Positions 1 to 7,930 of a stretch of DNA of 64,000 nt are shown piece by piece. The translations under genes and the position numbers were made by a program. The stretch covers positions 1 through 64,000 of the forward strand of contig JBJEXX010000016.1 in the NCBI GenBank assembly GCA_051886215.1. The letters are read 5' to 3'. The DNA comes from JBJEXX01 sp051886215. Lineage in GTDB: Bacteria; Bacillota_I; Bacilli_A; RF39; UBA660. The stretch's first letter is position 1, and the number at the start of each line of letters is the position of its first letter. Below the pieces are notes generated by a model. That model was not told the DNA's origin. It saw nothing but the letters and a program-made list of their open reading frames with translations, and made no database searches.

Positions 1-1
1 A

Positions 2-103
2 CTAGATTTTTCAATATCTAGAGGAGATTTTTTACCAACAACTGTCAAACTAGGGTATATTACAGAAAAGGAATTTTTAAAAAAAATTTATAAAAAATAT
101 TGA
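2..103 (+). CDS. C-terminal end of an unidentified protein (partial)
   Basis: The frame is open from the window edge for 33 codons and stops with TGA at 101-103. The tail is charged and lysine-rich (ends KEFLKKIYKKY), which is normal for a cytosolic protein end. I do not recognise the family. The stop overlaps the TTGACA box of the tRNA promoter, so the gene ends exactly where the next transcription unit starts. It could also be chance open frame in AT-rich DNA. Confidence 0.45.
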   Translation, partial: LDFSISRGDFLPTTVKLGYITEKEFLKKIYKKY

Positions 104-129
104 CACTCAATATTTATTTGTGATATTAT
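100..129 (+). promoter_or_regulatory. Promoter of tRNA-Ala
   Basis: A perfect TTGACA at 100-105 is followed after 18 bases by TATTAT at 124-129. The tRNA begins 13 bases further on, as expected for a stable-RNA promoter. Confidence 0.7.
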
Positions 130-141
130 TAATTCACATGT

Positions 142-217
142 GGGGAATTAGCTCAGCTGGGAGAGCGCCACGTTTGCACCGTGGAGGTCAGGAGTTCGAT
201 CCTCCTATTCTCCACCA
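142..217 (+). tRNA. tRNA-Ala (anticodon TGC)
   Basis: A 76-base cloverleaf with encoded CCA. The acceptor stem GGGGAAT/ATTCTCC carries the G3:U70 wobble pair that identifies tRNA-Ala. The D arm has GCTCAGCTGGGAGAGC, the anticodon loop is TTTGCAC (anticodon TGC), and the T arm has GTTCGATC. It has its own promoter and terminator. Confidence 0.97.
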
Positions 218-230
218 TATTGATAAATAT

Positions 231-270
231 AACTCGAACTTCTAATTTTATGTTAATAGTTCGAGTTTTA
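231..270 (+). terminator. Terminator of tRNA-Ala
   Basis: The arms AACTCGAACT (231-240) and AGTTCGAGTT (259-268) are perfectly complementary and are followed by a short T-rich stretch. The hairpin starts 14 bases after the tRNA CCA. Confidence 0.7.
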
Positions 271-338
271 ATATACTTAAAAACAATTATATAAAGTTGA
301 ATTTTAATCTTAAAATCATAATAATTTTTAAGGTTATA

Positions 339-1199
339 ATGAATCAAGAAATAATAAAATCAGAATTAGAAGTTAACGATAATAAAATAAGAGTTATAAC
401 AATAGATAATAAAGAATATATATCATTAACTGATTTGGCAAGATATGCAAATCCTGAAGAACCAAAAATTCCAGTGCAAACTTGGATGAGAAATAAAGAT
501 GTCATTGCTTATTTAGGACTTTGGGAAAAATTAAATAATGAAAATTTCAAAGGTCACGAATTTACAACCTTTGAAAATTCAGCTGGGAAAAACAGCTTTT
601 ATATGTCACCACAAAAATGGATTAAAGAAACTAATGCAGTAGGAATTATATCAAAATCAGGTAACAATGGTGGAACATATGCAAGAAGTGATATTGCATT
701 AGAATTTGCTAGTTGGCTTTCTCCAGAATTTAAATTATATGTTATACAGGAGTTTGAAAGATTAAAAAGGAAGGAGTCATATCAATATAAAATGAATTGG
801 TCTGTAAATAGAGTGTTAGCAAAGACAAATTATAGAATTCATACTGATTCAATAAAACAGAATATTATTCCTAAATTAACTGAAAGTCAAAAGAAATATG
901 TTTATGCGGAAGAAGCAGATGTATTAAATGTTGCTTTATTTGGTATGACTGCTAAAGAATGGAAAGAAAACAATCCAGATTTAAAAGGGAATATTAGAGA
1001 TTATACTGACTTAAAACACTTATTAATATTATGTAATTTAGAAAATACTAATGCAGAATTAATTAATGATAACATTCCCCAAAATGAAAGATTAATAAAA
1101 TTAAATAATTCAGCTATTAGACAAATGAAAATATTAGAAAATGATAAAAATATAAAAGAACTAGAAATATTAAATAAAAATTTAATTGCTACTAAATAG
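339..1199 (+). CDS. KilA-N domain protein
   Basis: 286 aa. Residues about 15-140 form a KilA-N domain: ISLTDLARYAN near the start, then VQTWMRNKDVIAYLGLWE, and TYARSDIALEFASWLSPEFK, the conserved end of the domain. KilA-N is a DNA-binding domain found mainly in phages and mobile elements, and also as stray chromosomal genes. The C-terminal half is helical and lysine/asparagine-rich and may be a partner or oligomerisation region. The frame is open from a TTG at 297, but ATG 339 with AAGG 6 bases upstream gives the sensible start. It stands alone after tRNA-Ala and looks like an accessory or phage-derived gene. The biological role is unknown. Confidence 0.85.
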   Translation: MNQEIIKSELEVNDNKIRVITIDNKEYISLTDLARYANPEEPKIPVQTWMRNKDVIAYLGLWEKLNNENFKGHEFTTFENSAGKNSFYMSPQKWIKETNAVGIISKSGNNGGTYARSDIALEFASWLSPEFKLYVIQEFERLKRKESYQYKMNWSVNRVLAKTNYRIHTDSIKQNIIPKLTESQKKYVYAEEADVLNVALFGMTAKEWKENNPDLKGNIRDYTDLKHLLILCNLENTNAELINDNIPQNERLIKLNNSAIRQMKILENDKNIKELEILNKNLIATK

Positions 1200-1247
1200 T
1201 TTATAATAAATAAAAAAATATAATAATAATAGTTATATATATAACTT

Positions 1248-1258
1248 TATGATATAAT
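1248..1258 (+). promoter_or_regulatory. Extended -10 promoter
   Basis: TATGATATAAT contains TG-n-TATAAT (TATAAT at 1253-1258), the extended -10 form that recurs upstream of other genes here (38839-38847, 63677-63685). No good -35 box is visible. Confidence 0.55.
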
Positions 1259-1293
1259 ATTTATATATATTTAAATAGTATTAAAGGTGAAAT

Positions 1294-1530
1294 ATGAAAA
1301 ATAAAAAAAGAAATATAAATAAGATTTTAATAATTATTGGAATATTTTTATTTCTGATAGGATGCCTATGTATATTTATAAAGGCTAATTCTTTGGAATA
1401 TGTTGATGCTTCAGGAGTGTTACATGAAAGTTTCTATTTACTTCCCATTGGTTTTTCATTTATTTTTTCTGGTATTTTAATTCTTTTATTAACAGGAATT
1501 GTTAATTTAATAAAAAGAAAAATAAGTTAA
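1294..1530 (+). CDS. Small two-helix membrane protein
   Basis: 78 aa with a basic N-terminus (MKNKKRNINK), a first hydrophobic segment at about 11-30 (ILIIIGIFLFLIGCLCIFI) and a second at about 50-70 (IGFSFIFSGILILLL), then a basic tail. No family is recognised. It has a ribosome site AAAGGTGA and its own promoter and terminator, so it is probably a real small gene. The layout suggests a membrane protein with both ends in the cytoplasm. Confidence 0.6.
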   Translation: MKNKKRNINKILIIIGIFLFLIGCLCIFIKANSLEYVDASGVLHESFYLLPIGFSFIFSGILILLLTGIVNLIKRKIS

Positions 1531-1543
1531 TTTGTTTTTATTA

Positions 1544-1576
1544 AAATTGTTAGACTATTAGTCTGACAATTTTTTT
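1544..1576 (+). terminator. Intrinsic terminator
   Basis: AAATTGTTAGACT (1544-1556) pairs with AGTCTGACAATTT (1560-1572) with one G-U pair, followed by a T run. It ends the small membrane gene. Confidence 0.85.
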
Positions 1577-1604
1577 AACGCATATTATTATTGTGGAGGT
1601 AAAT

Positions 1605-1787
1605 ATGGAAAAAGTAAAAATGATTGCCAAATATACAACTAATATTCTAGCTATAATAAATGCTTTATTGATAGGACTTAATCCAATTTGGAATATACCA
1701 TATTGTAGTAAAATAACAGATTCTATTTCAGTAATAATTGCGGTAATAGGTACCTATTTATTAGGAAGTAAGGCAATGAAAAAATAA
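1605..1787 (+). CDS. Holin-like small membrane protein
   Basis: 60 aa. Two hydrophobic segments, at about 10-28 (TTNILAIINALLIGLNPI) and 40-55 (SISVIIAVIGTYLLGS), with a basic tail. Size and layout resemble small phage holins of Gram-positive phages, which form lesions in the membrane. No lysin gene is beside it. The frame opens at GTG 1593, but that codon is part of the ribosome site GGAGG (1595-1599); ATG 1605 is the start. It could instead be an unrelated small membrane peptide. Confidence 0.5.
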   Translation: MEKVKMIAKYTTNILAIINALLIGLNPIWNIPYCSKITDSISVIIAVIGTYLLGSKAMKK

Positions 1788-1843
1788 ATTTTAGTATTAT
1801 TTTTGTTATTTGTGATAATAATATTGATGGAGGAAATATTATT

Positions 1844-2269
1844 ATGGAAAACATAAATGCATTAGATGAATTAAATAAAGGGACAACTATGGGAATGGAA
1901 GCAATACATTTTATTATTGATAAAGTAGAAGACGATAATTTTAAAAGTGTACTTGATAAAGAATATAAAAAATATGAAAGTATTGCAAAAAAAATAAGTG
2001 AGATATATCCTGAGTATAGTGATAAATTACCTCATAAAATTAATGCAATGAATAAAGCTATGACTTGGGGAGGTATTGAAATGGAAACTATTATGGATAA
2101 AAGTAATTCTAAAATCGCAGAACTTTTAATTAAAGGTACTGATATAGGAATTATTGAAGGAAGAAAAATATTAAATAATAAAGATGTAGATAAAAATGTA
2201 AATAAAATAATAGAAGAGTTTGTTAAAATGCAAGAAGAAAGTGTAGAAATTTTAAAAGAGTATTTATAA
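1844..2269 (+). CDS. Predicted four-helix-bundle protein
   Basis: 141 aa, entirely helical by eye, with no signal peptide or membrane segment. The repeated pattern ELNKGTTMGMEAIHFIIDKVED and later LLIKGTDIGIIEGRKIL suggests two related helical hairpins, as in ferritin-like or DUF2383-like bundles found in Clostridia. I do not see a complete ExxH iron site, so metal binding is not supported. It has a strong ribosome site (GGAGG) and an immediate terminator, so it is a single-gene unit. The function is unknown. Confidence 0.55.
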   Translation: MENINALDELNKGTTMGMEAIHFIIDKVEDDNFKSVLDKEYKKYESIAKKISEIYPEYSDKLPHKINAMNKAMTWGGIEMETIMDKSNSKIAELLIKGTDIGIIEGRKILNNKDVDKNVNKIIEEFVKMQEESVEILKEYL

Positions 2270-2290
2270 GCAACTTTTATGTTGCTTTTT
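2268..2290 (+). terminator. Intrinsic terminator
   Basis: AAGCAAC (2268-2274), a 6-base loop, then GTTGCTT (2281-2287) and a T run. It overlaps the stop codon of the helical-bundle gene. Confidence 0.9.
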
Positions 2291-2316
2291 ATATTGAATT
2301 AGTTATAATAAAAAAA

Positions 2317-2382
2317 GCAACTGATTTTATACAAAAAGATACCAAAAATAGGTAGTGCAACTGATTATATATAAATTATAAT
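2317..2382 (+). promoter_or_regulatory. Promoter with a repeated candidate operator upstream of the XRE regulator
   Basis: The ten bases GCAACTGATT occur twice, at 2317-2326 and 2357-2366, exactly 40 bases (about four helical turns) apart. TATAAT at 2377-2382 is the likely -10, so the second copy lies in the spacer region. The placement suits an autorepression operator for the downstream regulator. This is inference. Confidence 0.45.
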
Positions 2383-2401
2383 TTGGGTGGAGGTGAGAAA
2401 A

Positions 2402-3772
2402 ATGAGGTTTTGTGATAAACTACCAAAATTAAGAAAGGAGAAAAATCTTTCACAAGAACAACTTGCGGATAGACTTAATGTTTCAAGACAAGCAGTATCT
2501 AAATGGGAAAATGGTTCTAGTTATCCTGATATGGATAAAATAATGTTACTTTGTGATGTTCTTGATTGTACTTTAGATGAATTATTAGATGATGGAGTTG
2601 TAAATAGTAATAATGCTACTAATAATAAATTTAATATTAATAATTATGTAAAAGACTTTTTAAAATTTATTACATCTATTTATAATATGTTTCGTAATAT
2701 GAGTTTTAAACAAATTGTAAAGTGCTTTTTAGAAATGGTATTTATATTTTTCATTTTATTGGGAATATTAGGAATTGTTAATGTTATAATAGATGATTTG
2801 ATTTTAGATTTAGTTAGAACTATTCCATATGCAGGAATAATACTTTCCAAAATATTAGGTACAGTTGTAGAAGTTGCTTTAATTATTATAGGAATAATTA
2901 TATTTATTCATTTATTTAAAATAAGATATTTAGATTATTATATTACGATAGAGGATAAATATATAAATAATCAAGAGACAGAGGAGTTAATTGATAAGAA
3001 AGAAAATATAAGTTTTCCTAAAAAAGAAAAAATAATTATAAGAGATCCTAAACATTCTACATTAAGTTTTTTTGACGCTTTAGCTAAAGTAGTTATTTTA
3101 ATGATAAAAGTATTTGTGGCCTTTATAGGAGGATTTGGAATAATTTCATTTGTAGGTATTATTGCTTTATTATTTATAGCTATATATCATATTCAATATA
3201 GTACTTTATTTATATTCATCGCTATTGCGTTAGTAGGTAGTGCTTTATTAAATTACGATATTTTAGAAATTATTTATAAGTTTGTAGTTGATAAAAAACA
3301 GAGTTTAAAAAAGATTTTCTTAATTGCGCTTAGTAGTTTTATATTAATAGGAATGGGTATAGGTATCAGTTCTTGTATTATTATGAATTTTGATACAAAA
3401 ACATTGTCTGATAAAGATTATCTTACATATGAAGAACATATAAATATTGATGATAAAACTATTGTTGATTGTTCTAATATATGTGAATATAAAATTGATG
3501 ACAATGCTAATGATGTAGTTATTAAAGTTGATTATTTAGATGGTGTTAATAGTTATATACATGATTATGATAATGATTATGGTTATAAAAATTATTTTGT
3601 ACATTATGAGACTAATTTTTATGATATGTATGACTATGTTATAAACGATTTAAAAAATAGTTCTATAACAGATTATGAAGAAATAATAAAAGTTACAATT
3701 ATAACTTCACAAGCAAATTATGATAAATTAAATAGTAATCATTCTAGACTTTTAGAATTAGAAAATGAGTAA
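2402..3772 (+). CDS. Membrane-anchored XRE-family regulator
   Basis: 456 aa. Residues 1-65 are a classic HTH_3/XRE domain (LRKEKNLSQEQLADRLNVSR, then QAVSKWENGSSYPDMDKI). After a linker come several membrane segments (about 105-125, 150-172, 240-290, 305-330) and a C-terminal region of about 110 residues rich in Asp/Tyr that would lie outside the membrane. This suggests a sensor that reads an envelope signal and controls transcription while membrane-bound. The frame opens at GTG 2387, but GGAGGTGAG is the ribosome site and ATG 2402 starts the HTH. The repeated GCAACTGATT upstream is a candidate operator. The target genes are unknown. Confidence 0.8.
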   Translation: MRFCDKLPKLRKEKNLSQEQLADRLNVSRQAVSKWENGSSYPDMDKIMLLCDVLDCTLDELLDDGVVNSNNATNNKFNINNYVKDFLKFITSIYNMFRNMSFKQIVKCFLEMVFIFFILLGILGIVNVIIDDLILDLVRTIPYAGIILSKILGTVVEVALIIIGIIIFIHLFKIRYLDYYITIEDKYINNQETEELIDKKENISFPKKEKIIIRDPKHSTLSFFDALAKVVILMIKVFVAFIGGFGIISFVGIIALLFIAIYHIQYSTLFIFIAIALVGSALLNYDILEIIYKFVVDKKQSLKKIFLIALSSFILIGMGIGISSCIIMNFDTKTLSDKDYLTYEEHINIDDKTIVDCSNICEYKIDDNANDVVIKVDYLDGVNSYIHDYDNDYGYKNYFVHYETNFYDMYDYVINDLKNSSITDYEEIIKVTIITSQANYDKLNSNHSRLLELENE

Positions 3773-3778
3773 AATATG

Positions 3779-3807
3779 TTTACAAAAAAAATATTTTATT
3801 ATACAAT
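3779..3807 (+). promoter_or_regulatory. Promoter of the hisS-aspS operon
   Basis: TTTACA at 3779-3784, a 17-base spacer and TACAAT at 3802-3807. Transcription would begin around 3814, just at the base of T-box stem I. Confidence 0.8.
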
Positions 3808-3810
3808 ATA

Positions 3811-3996
3811 GGTGTCTTCTAAAAAGAGGAGTAAATCTATTAATATTTTTTAGAGAGGATATGGTTGGTGAAAATATCTAGATAATGTAGATTGAAGACA
3901 CTTTATAGATTAGAAGCGTCGATTCGCGTTAAGAATATTAAAGAAAAAACTATAGGTGGCACCACGAAGAAATTCGTCCAATAGATGCCATCTTTT
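3811..3996 (+). promoter_or_regulatory. T-box leader (tRNA-Asp sensing, possibly also His)
   Basis: A full T-box leader. Stem I is closed by CTTCTAA/TTAGAAG, with AGTA on the 5' side of the specifier loop and GAAGAC on the 3' side; the upper helix is ATCTA/TAGAT. The distal loop has the conserved GGTTGGTG at 3863-3870. The T-box is AGGTGGCACCACG (3954-3966) and the terminator pairs AGGTGGCA with TGCCATCT (3986-3993) plus a T run. The specifier triplet is GAC (3897-3899, Asp), followed by a purine; CAC (His) overlaps it at 3899-3901. The UGGC bulge matches a tRNA ending GCCA, which fits the G73 of tRNA-Asp. Uncharged tRNA would favour read-through into the synthetase genes. Confidence 0.93.
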
Positions 3997-4017
3997 TATA
4001 TTGAAAGGAGAATTTTT

Positions 4018-5391
4018 ATGATAACAAAACCAAAAGGATGTCATGATATTTATGGAAAGGAAGGAAAAACTTGGTTATATATTAATGAAGTAATTGAATC
4101 ATTAATGGATAAATATAATTATGAATTTATTAGAACACCAATATTTGAATCAAGTGATTTATTTCATAGAGGAATAGGTGATACTACTGATATAGTTACT
4201 AAAGAAACTTATGATTTTAAAGATAGAGGAGATAGAAATATTACTTTAAGACCAGAAGGAACCGCAGGTGTTGTTAGAAGTTTTATTGAAAATAAGATGT
4301 ATGGTGATAATTTACCAAAGAAATTTTGGTATAACGGAACTATGTATAGATATGAAAGACCACAATCTGGAAGAGATAGAGAATTAACTCAGTTTGGTGT
4401 AGAAGTTTTAGGTAGTGATGATCCATTAGTAGATGCTGAAGTTATTTCTATTCCAGTAATGCTTTATAAATTATTAGGTTTACAAGAAATAAAAGTTAAT
4501 ATCAACACTTTAGGTGATAATGAATCAAGAAAAAAATATAGAGAAGCTTTGATTGAATATTTTATGCCTCATATAGATGATTTATGTGATGACTGTAAAG
4601 AAAGAATTAAGAAGAATCCACTTAGAATATTAGATTGTAAAGTTGATTGTGATTTAGATATTATGAAAAATGCTCCTAAAACAATTGATTATTTAAATGA
4701 AGATAGTAAGGAAAGATTTGAATTAGTAAAAAAATATTTAAAAGAGATGGAAATTGATTTTGTGGTTAATCCTAAAATAGTAAGGGGTCTTGATTATTAT
4801 AATCATACTGTTTTTGAAATCGAAGCAAAAGTAGAAGGATTTGGTTCACAAAATGTATTAGGTGCAGGTGGTAGATACAATGGTTTAGTTGAACAACTTG
4901 ATGGTCCTAAAACTTGTGGGGTAGGATTCGCAACAGGAATTGGTAGACTTGCTATGGCACTTGATTTAGAAGAAGTTGAATTACCAATAAAAGATGAAAT
5001 TGATGCATTTGTTATGTATGTTAATGAAGAAGAAAAAACATTTGCGACACGTTTAGTACAAGATCTTAGAATGAATGGATTTAAAGTTGAAACCGAATAT
5101 ACAAATAGAAGTTTAAAAGCTCAATTCAAACAAGCAGATAGATTAAAAAGTAAATTTTATATTATTTTAAATAGTGAAGATTTAAATAATGGTCAATTAA
5201 AAATAAAAAACACTTCAACTAAGGAAGAAGAATTAGTTGATATTGATTATATTATTTATTATTTAGAAGAAGCATTAAAATATGCTGATGATTATATGAC
5301 ATATGATGGTATTAAATTTAGTGAAGACGAATGTGATTGTGGTGATGATTGCGAATGTGATGGTAATTGTCACTGCCATGATGAAGATTAA
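4018..5391 (+). CDS. hisS: Histidyl-tRNA synthetase with a Cys/His-rich C-terminal tail
   Basis: 457 aa, cytosolic; charges tRNA-His. Class II motif 2 is seen in TLRPEGTAGVVRSF and MYRYERPQSGRDRELTQFG, and the HisRS signature in VRGLDYYNHTVFEIE; the anticodon-binding domain fills the C-terminal part. The last ~20 residues are atypical: CDCGDDCECDGNCHCHDED, with six Cys and two His among acidic residues, which looks like a metal-binding appendage. An ATG at 3985 is in frame but lies inside the T-box terminator; ATG 4018 follows AAGGAG and is the real start. It is the first gene of the T-box operon, 15 bases ahead of aspS. Confidence 0.96.
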   Translation: MITKPKGCHDIYGKEGKTWLYINEVIESLMDKYNYEFIRTPIFESSDLFHRGIGDTTDIVTKETYDFKDRGDRNITLRPEGTAGVVRSFIENKMYGDNLPKKFWYNGTMYRYERPQSGRDRELTQFGVEVLGSDDPLVDAEVISIPVMLYKLLGLQEIKVNINTLGDNESRKKYREALIEYFMPHIDDLCDDCKERIKKNPLRILDCKVDCDLDIMKNAPKTIDYLNEDSKERFELVKKYLKEMEIDFVVNPKIVRGLDYYNHTVFEIEAKVEGFGSQNVLGAGGRYNGLVEQLDGPKTCGVGFATGIGRLAMALDLEEVELPIKDEIDAFVMYVNEEEKTFATRLVQDLRMNGFKVETEYTNRSLKAQFKQADRLKSKFYIILNSEDLNNGQLKIKNTSTKEEELVDIDYIIYYLEEALKYADDYMTYDGIKFSEDECDCGDDCECDGNCHCHDED

Positions 5392-5406
5392 TTAAGGAGT
5401 GATATA

Positions 5407-6714
5407 ATGTTTAATTTAGAGTTATTAAAAAATAAATTTAATGAAGAGATTTGTCTTCAAGGTTTTGTTGATAAAATTAGAGATTTACAATATGTACAAT
5501 TTTTAATAATTAGAAATGGTTTCGATAAAATTCAAGTTACTATAGAGAAAAATGATGAAAATAAAGAATTGAATGACATAGTGTCATCTCTTACTTTAGA
5601 AAGTACTATTAAAGTAGTTGGAAAATTATTAGAAAGTCCATCTGTTAAATTAAATGGAATGGAAGTTATTCCGAGTTCTATAGAAGTTACTTCTAAATCT
5701 TTAGAAGAATTACCTGTAAATATTACTAAAAAAGACGCAACAAATAGAGATACAAGATTAGATTATAGGTTTTTAGATTTAAGAAGAAGCGAAAATTTAT
5801 TGTTATTTAAATGTCAAACATTAATTGAAAAGTCTATGAGAGATTATTTTATCAATAAAGGATATATAGAAATACATTCTCCTAAAATAAGTGAAAGTAA
5901 TGCAGAAAGTGGTGCTGAACAATTTAAATTAGATTATTTTGGTAAGAAAGCTGCACTTGTTCAATCACCTCAATTTTATAAACAAATGGCAATAGCTAGT
6001 GGTTTTGGAAGTGTTTTTGAAGTAGGACCTGTATATCGTGCTGAAAATTCTAATACTGCTACTCATACTACAGAATTTCATGGTTTTGATGTAGAAATAG
6101 GATTTATTAATAGTGTAGATGATGTTATGGATGAAGAGGAAAATTGGATTAAATATTTTCTAAAACAACTAAAGGATAACTATGAAGATGAAATAAAAAA
6201 AGTATTTAAAGTTGATATTCCTAATTTAGAAGTAAGTTTTCCTAGACTTAATTTTGATAAAGTAAAATGTATAATGAGAGAAGTTTATCATTATGATGCA
6301 GAAAAGAAAGATGATTTAGATTCTCGTGAAGAAAAATTAATCTGCAAATATGTAAAAGAAAAATATAATTCAGATTTTGTATTTATAACTAATTATCCTT
6401 ATAGTGCTAGAAGTTTTTATGTTATGAAAGATAAAGATGGAATAACTCAGACATACGATTTATTATTTAGAGGAGTTGAAATTACAAGTGGTGCTCAAAG
6501 AGAACATCGTGCGGATATTTTAGAAAATCAAATAAAAGAAAAAGGAATAAATCCACAAGATTTAAAATTCTATATTGATTTCTTTAAATATGGTTGTCCT
6601 CCACATGGTGGATTTGGAGTTGGAATAGAAAGAGTTATGATGTGTATATTTAATATCGATAATATACGTGAAGTATCTTATATATTTAGAGGACCAACTA
6701 GATTAAATCCCTAG
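5407..6714 (+). CDS. aspS: Aspartyl-tRNA synthetase, short archaeal type (possibly non-discriminating)
   Basis: 435 aa. OB-fold anticodon domain at about 1-110, then a class II core: DYRFLDLRR, EIHSPKISESNAESGAEQF, LVQSPQFYKQMAI, FEVGPVYRAENS with THTTEFHGFD (motif 2), and GFGVGIERVMM near the end (motif 3). At ~435 aa it lacks the large GAD insertion of ordinary bacterial AspRS (~590 aa) and matches archaeal-type enzymes, which in some bacteria also charge tRNA-Asn. The OB-domain residues that separate the two types are neither clearly W/K nor H/P here, so tRNA specificity cannot be read. Ribosome site AAGGAG. Co-transcribed with hisS under the T-box. Confidence 0.92.
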   Translation: MFNLELLKNKFNEEICLQGFVDKIRDLQYVQFLIIRNGFDKIQVTIEKNDENKELNDIVSSLTLESTIKVVGKLLESPSVKLNGMEVIPSSIEVTSKSLEELPVNITKKDATNRDTRLDYRFLDLRRSENLLLFKCQTLIEKSMRDYFINKGYIEIHSPKISESNAESGAEQFKLDYFGKKAALVQSPQFYKQMAIASGFGSVFEVGPVYRAENSNTATHTTEFHGFDVEIGFINSVDDVMDEEENWIKYFLKQLKDNYEDEIKKVFKVDIPNLEVSFPRLNFDKVKCIMREVYHYDAEKKDDLDSREEKLICKYVKEKYNSDFVFITNYPYSARSFYVMKDKDGITQTYDLLFRGVEITSGAQREHRADILENQIKEKGINPQDLKFYIDFFKYGCPPHGGFGVGIERVMMCIFNIDNIREVSYIFRGPTRLNP

Positions 6715-6735
6715 TATATTTTTATATAAAAATAA

Positions 6736-6763
6736 AAGCGATTAATATTAATTGCTTTTTTTT
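6736..6763 (+). terminator. Terminator of hisS-aspS
   Basis: AAGCGATTAAT (6736-6746) pairs with ATTAATTGCTT (6747-6757), one G-U pair, followed by seven T. Confidence 0.85.
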
Positions 6764-6799
6764 ATGATATGTAGTACTATGTATATAATAGGAGGGTAT

Positions 6800-7930
6800 A
6801 TGGAATCAAAAATATTAAAATCATTATTATTTATAAGTTTATTATTTGTGTTTTTTTCATGTAATAAAGTATATGCTGCAAGCAATAAATGTGAAGGTCA
6901 AAGAACTCTAAATGATGTTAGATCAAGTAATGTTGCATATGTAAGTAGAGATTCTATACTTAGAATCAGATATTCAACATCATATAGTTCAGATTCATTA
7001 AAACATGATGGAATTAATGTTGCTTTACCAAAAGGTACAGCAGTTGAAATAACTGGGTATCCAAATGAGGATTATTATAAAGTAACAGTTTTGTGTGATG
7101 GATATTTTTTCCTTAGGAATTACGAAGGTTATGTAATAAAATCAAGTGTTGAAAAAACTAATAAACCAATTCCACATGATAGTGATCGTACTCTTAGTGT
7201 TGCAGATAAAACTGCAGTAATAAAAAATGCATATAACATGTATAAGGGAGGAAAAAAAGTAGCATTTGTATATCCAAGTAAAGGTTCAGATGGAAAATTA
7301 AAAAATAGAAGTGCAGGATATAATTTGGTATTAACAAATAAAAAACCAAACAACATTTCTATTAAAAATGGAAAAAAACAATATCCAATAGATTGTTCTG
7401 GATTTGTTTCAACAGTACTTGAAACGACATTCTATATTAATATGCAAACTAGCAAAAAAAGAGTTTACAGCACATGGGATTTTATCAAACAAAGTAGTGA
7501 AACATCTGAATATATACCAAGTAGTAATTCAAGCAAGGACACAAGCAAAAAGTTTTATATTGTTGATAAAGTAAAAAAAGGTGGAGATAGGAAGACTTTA
7601 GATGTTTCTAAAATACAAATAGGAGACATGATTGTTGGAGAAAAACCTGAAATTAGTAATCCAAATCATATTATGCTATACATTGGTGATGGATTAATAA
7701 TGCATTCAACCGCATCAGTTAAACCAACAGGTATACATATTAACTATCTTAAAAGAGTAAAAAATGGTGTAGATAATTATTATATACAATTAGGATCAAA
7801 TAGAAGATTTACAAAAGATATAAGTATTATAAGAATAAAAAAAGATTTACCTAAAGGAAGAAGAAGAATCTATATCAATGACAATGGAACAGATTATACA
7901 CGTAAAAAACTAAAGAAGGTGAATGCATGA
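6800..7930 (+). CDS. Secreted NlpC/P60 peptidoglycan hydrolase
   Basis: 376 aa. Signal peptide at 1-26 (KSLLFISLLFVFFSCNKVYA, cut after AYA-like YAA). Residues about 50-125 look like an SH3b wall-binding domain (ILRIRYSTSYSSDS to GYVIKSSV). The catalytic part has the NlpC/P60 cysteine in PIDCSGFVSTVLE and the histidine in NPNHIMLYIGDG. Such enzymes cut D-Glu-diamino-acid bonds in wall peptides. The Cys-to-His spacing holds an extra Ser/Lys-rich stretch. ATG 6800 follows GGAGGG; an in-frame ATG-like start at 6752 is inside the preceding terminator. It overlaps the next gene by ATGA, so the two are translationally coupled. Confidence 0.85.
   Translation: MESKILKSLLFISLLFVFFSCNKVYAASNKCEGQRTLNDVRSSNVAYVSRDSILRIRYSTSYSSDSLKHDGINVALPKGTAVEITGYPNEDYYKVTVLCDGYFFLRNYEGYVIKSSVEKTNKPIPHDSDRTLSVADKTAVIKNAYNMYKGGKKVAFVYPSKGSDGKLKNRSAGYNLVLTNKKPNNISIKNGKKQYPIDCSGFVSTVLETTFYINMQTSKKRVYSTWDFIKQSSETSEYIPSSNSSKDTSKKFYIVDKVKKGGDRKTLDVSKIQIGDMIVGEKPEISNPNHIMLYIGDGLIMHSTASVKPTGIHINYLKRVKNGVDNYYIQLGSNRRFTKDISIIRIKKDLPKGRRRIYINDNGTDYTRKKLKKVNA

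Noticed and set aside
142..217. tRNA-Ala as an attachment site of an integrated element.
   Set aside because: No second copy of the tRNA 3' end and no integrase gene were seen in the window.
3985..4017. Upstream in-frame ATG as the hisS start.
   Set aside because: It lies inside the T-box terminator and has no ribosome site; ATG 4018 follows AAGGAG.
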